A stretch of DNA of 64,000 nucleotides, taken from assembly GCA_937958995.1 (NCBI GenBank), contig CALGAP010000006.1:136369-200368 (forward strand). The letters are read 5' to 3'. The notes under the pieces are model-generated. The model did not search any database and had not been told where the DNA came from. It saw only the letters and a program-made list of their open reading frames with translations. This stretch comes from an uncultured Chitinophagaceae bacterium. Its GTDB lineage: Bacteria; Bacteroidota; Bacteroidia; Chitinophagales; Chitinophagaceae. This document shows, in pieces, positions 61,981 to 64,000 of the stretch (the stretch's first letter is position 1; every line of letters starts with the position of its first letter). A program made the position numbers and the translations under genes.

Positions 61981-63165
61981 ATGAATTGGATCAAAAAGTC
62001 AACCTACGCATTCCTGATCGCCGCATTATCAGCCACTGGCTGCAGCGATTCAGGAGAAAAAGCCCCGGGCTCAGGCGACAGCACCGGCACCGCCTCTGGC
62101 CAGCAGGATGAACTATTTACCCGCTACCAACTTGATAAAATAAAGCTGCCACCAGGATTCAGCATATCGGTGTATGCCGAAGTGCCCAATGCGCGCAGTA
62201 TGTGCTGGGGTGATAACGGCACCTTGTTCGTAGGCAACCGCAATGCCGACAAGGTATATGCCGTGGTAGACAACGACCAGGATGGCAAGGCCGATACTGT
62301 GTATGTGATAGACAGCGATTTGCAAACGCCCAACGGTGTGGCTTTCCGCGATGGCAGTCTGTACGTGGCCGAGATAAGCCGCATATTGCGTTATGATAGT
62401 ATCGAAAGCCGACTGAACAATCCACCCAAACCCAAAGTGGTATATGACAAATACCCGACAGACGCCCATCACGGGTGGAAGTTTATTGCATTTGGTCCCG
62501 ATGGAAAATTATATGTGCCCGTAGGCGCGCCTTGCAATATCTGCGACCGAAAGGAACCCGTATATGCCAGCATCACGCGCATGAATCCCGATGGCACTGG
62601 TATGGAGATCTACGCCAAAGGCGTACGCAATTCGGTAGGTTTTGCCTGGCATCCCGACACCAAAGAATTGTGGTTTACCGACAACGGCCGCGACCAGCTG
62701 GGCGATGATATTCCCAACGATGAACTGAACCATGCTCCACAGGCGGGTATGCATTTCGGTTATCCTTACATTCACCAGGGCGATACGCCCGATCCTGAAT
62801 TTGGTAAAGGAAAAAATGCCGGCGATTATGCTGCTCCTGCACAATTGCTTGGTCCTCACGTGGCCGCATTGGGTATGCGTTTCTATACCGGCAACATGTT
62901 TCACGCAGAATACAAAAACCGCATCATCATTGCGCAGCACGGCAGCTGGAACCGCTCTCAACCCATTGGCTACCGCGTGATGATGGCCACATTGGAAGGC
63001 AATAAAGTAGTGAAATACGAACCCTTTGCCGAAGGCTGGCTGCAACCGAACAATGATGTATTGGGAAGACCGGTGGATGTAGAGATTATGAAAGATGGAT
63101 CGTTGCTGATCAGTGATGATAAGAATGGAGCGATTTATAGGGTGGTGTATGATGGTAACAAATAA
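61981..63165 (+). CDS. Sorbosone dehydrogenase-like PQQ beta-propeller lipoprotein
   Basis: From ATG 61981 this is a 394-residue lipoprotein with lipobox LSATGC (Cys about residue 21) and a Ser/Gly/Thr-rich linker. A glucose/sorbosone dehydrogenase propeller follows, starting LPPGFSISVYAEVPNARSM and containing TPNGVAFRDGSLYVAE, GWKFIAFGPDGKLYVPVGAPCN and WFTDNGRDQLGDDIPNDELN. It is expected to be a periplasmic or surface sugar oxidoreductase. Unlike the similar gene at 47881 it is lipidated rather than T9SS-sorted. It is divergent from the MarR regulator, which may control it. An upstream ATG at 61942 would add 13 residues before the signal peptide. Confidence 0.88.
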   Translation: MNWIKKSTYAFLIAALSATGCSDSGEKAPGSGDSTGTASGQQDELFTRYQLDKIKLPPGFSISVYAEVPNARSMCWGDNGTLFVGNRNADKVYAVVDNDQDGKADTVYVIDSDLQTPNGVAFRDGSLYVAEISRILRYDSIESRLNNPPKPKVVYDKYPTDAHHGWKFIAFGPDGKLYVPVGAPCNICDRKEPVYASITRMNPDGTGMEIYAKGVRNSVGFAWHPDTKELWFTDNGRDQLGDDIPNDELNHAPQAGMHFGYPYIHQGDTPDPEFGKGKNAGDYAAPAQLLGPHVAALGMRFYTGNMFHAEYKNRIIIAQHGSWNRSQPIGYRVMMATLEGNKVVKYEPFAEGWLQPNNDVLGRPVDVEIMKDGSLLISDDKNGAIYRVVYDGNK

Positions 63166-63174
63166 AATTTTCCC

Positions 63175-63906
63175 TTAATCTTCTTCGCTTTCCACCTTAT
63201 TCAGCCCCAGCTTATCAATCGCAATGGCTGCCGCAATCTGGCTTGCATCTTTTTTGTTGTAGGCTTTTCCTTCGGCCAGCAGTTCGCCGTCTACCACTGC
63301 ACCGATCGTGAATAATCTGCGACCGCCTTCGATACGTTCGTCGAGGGTCTCAAACTCCAGGTTCTTGCCGTTTTTGTTGGCCCAGCCATAGAGTTTGTTT
63401 TTGTGGTTAATCTCCAGGTTTTCGAGATCTTCCATATAGAGGTGAGGGATGATGATGCACTCAAACACCCATTTGCGTGTGCGGGCAAAACCTTTATCGA
63501 GGTAAATGGCGCCCACCACTGCTTCGAGGGTATTGCCAAAAATCTGGCTCATCTTGAGTGAGTTGTCGAACTTGTTGTAGAAGGTGATCTTTTTTAAACC
63601 CATTTTGATGGCAATCTCGTTCAGCTTATTGCGATTGACCATCTTGCTGCGCATTTCGGTAAGAAATCCTTCTTCTTTGTAGGGATATTTTTTGAAAAGA
63701 AAATCAGCAACAATGCCACTGAGAATGGCATCGCCAAGATATTCAAGTCGTTCATTGTTCTCGTCGGCGCTGTCGCGCACAGAGCGATGGGTTAGCGCAG
63801 CTTTATATAAAGCTATCCTGCCCGGTGTGAAGCCCAGTACGTTGCGTAGGTTCTTCTTGAACGATCGATTTTCTTCTTTTCTTTTAAAAAAATCCAGGAT
63901 TCCCAC
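63175..63906 (-). CDS. rnc: Ribonuclease III
   Basis: This RNase III has a catalytic domain with ALTHRS (about 39-44) and the signature NERLEYLGDAILS (about 54-66), later metal-binding FGNTLEAVVGAIYLD, and a C-terminal double-stranded-RNA-binding domain (about 172-238). The GTG at 63906 (VGILDFFKRK) gives 243 residues and a natural start. The frame stays open further upstream through a dispersed repeat (translated QPETRNSKPETD), and a TTG at 63978 is an unlikely alternative. It processes rRNA and other structured RNA. The upstream neighbour lies outside the window. Confidence 0.93.
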   Translation of the reverse strand: MGILDFFKRKEENRSFKKNLRNVLGFTPGRIALYKAALTHRSVRDSADENNERLEYLGDAILSGIVADFLFKKYPYKEEGFLTEMRSKMVNRNKLNEIAIKMGLKKITFYNKFDNSLKMSQIFGNTLEAVVGAIYLDKGFARTRKWVFECIIIPHLYMEDLENLEINHKNKLYGWANKNGKNLEFETLDERIEGGRRLFTIGAVVDGELLAEGKAYNKKDASQIAAAIAIDKLGLNKVESEED

Positions 63907-63938
63907 AAGTGTCAAGCTACGAATTTTTGAAATAATAT

Positions 63939-63972
63939 CGGTTTCGGGTTTGGAGTTCCGGGTTTCGGGTTG
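63939..63972 (-). repeat. CCCGAAAC-type dispersed repeat before rnc
   Basis: On the rnc coding strand it reads CAACCCGAAACCCGG, then AACTCC, then AAACCCGAAACC. It is the same family as before cysI, fumC and terC and lies 33 bases upstream of the GTG start. Confidence 0.5.
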
Positions 63973-64000
63973 TTTCAATTCGATCTGGTTGATGGAATTG

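Noticed and set aside
1..64000. CRISPR arrays, rRNA genes and insertion sequences
   Set aside because: No regularly spaced direct repeats, no rRNA-like sequence and no transposase genes were seen in the window.

Overview
The window looks like a chromosomal segment of a Bacteroidota bacterium, most likely family Chitinophagaceae. The evidence is a SusC/SusD pair, type IX secretion (T9SS) C-terminal sorting domains on three proteins, GldF/GldG, a MurF-alanine racemase fusion, HmuY/HmuR-type genes, and many start-proximal Bacteroidota -7 boxes (TAnnTTTG).

Region 1 (1-17400) is dominated by sulfur metabolism. A SusCD outer-membrane uptake pair with a cut-off membrane protein gene (1-5040) is followed by CHAD, a MetZ-type sulfhydrylase and OsmC. 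Divergent to these is metX. A six-gene assimilatory sulfate operon then runs leftward: cysH, cysD, cysN, cysJ, cysI and a precorrin-2 dehydrogenase/TSUP exporter fusion. The SusCD promoter and the cysH promoter share a 19-bp palindrome (consensus GYCTACNRAATTGRTRGAC) lying directly against the -7 box. Both transcripts have a 5' leader with a tiny reading frame ending in a run of cysteine codons (...FCCC-stop and ...SCCCC-stop). This suggests that organosulfur import through SusCD and sulfate reduction form one regulon, controlled by a palindrome-binding regulator plus cysteine-dependent attenuation. A decayed ArsR/SRPBCC pair with intact tandem operators follows.

Region 2 (17600-28200) carries a 1767-residue T9SS-exported subtilisin-like protease, a haem-uptake type TonB receptor with an HmuY-like lipoprotein, a DUF6607 protein, and an EamA exporter.

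Region 3 (about 28250-31400) is AT-rich and unlike its surroundings. It is a compact three-gene operon ending at the 3' side of a tRNA-Ser(GGA) gene. The genes encode an sce7726-like protein with a complete PD-(D/E)XK/QxxxY nuclease signature, an sce7725/beta-family protein, and a HEPN-type N-terminal region fused to a RES (NAD-degrading toxin) domain. I consider it the best candidate in the window for a poorly described defence or toxin system.

Region 4 (31500-47900) is housekeeping plus catabolism: TatD, a NodB deacetylase, an ARPP-1/DUF6569 protein, gltX, a stand-alone B12-binding domain and an enoyl-CoA hydratase. A cluster of planctomycete-type cytochrome proteins (PSCyt1/DUF1549/DUF1553, DUF1501, DUF2231-cytochrome-LRR) is followed by a GH29 fucosidase, a LacI regulator and fumC.

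Region 5 (47900-64000) contains two PQQ/sorbosone-type dehydrogenases, a T9SS-exported adhesin-like protein, lspA, murF-alr, terC, gldG, gldF, an IscA-type carrier, a cysteine desulfurase, methylmalonyl-CoA epimerase, a MarR regulator with a cysteine-rich tail, and rnc. A dispersed CCCGAAAC-rich intergenic repeat precedes cysI, fumC, terC and rnc.
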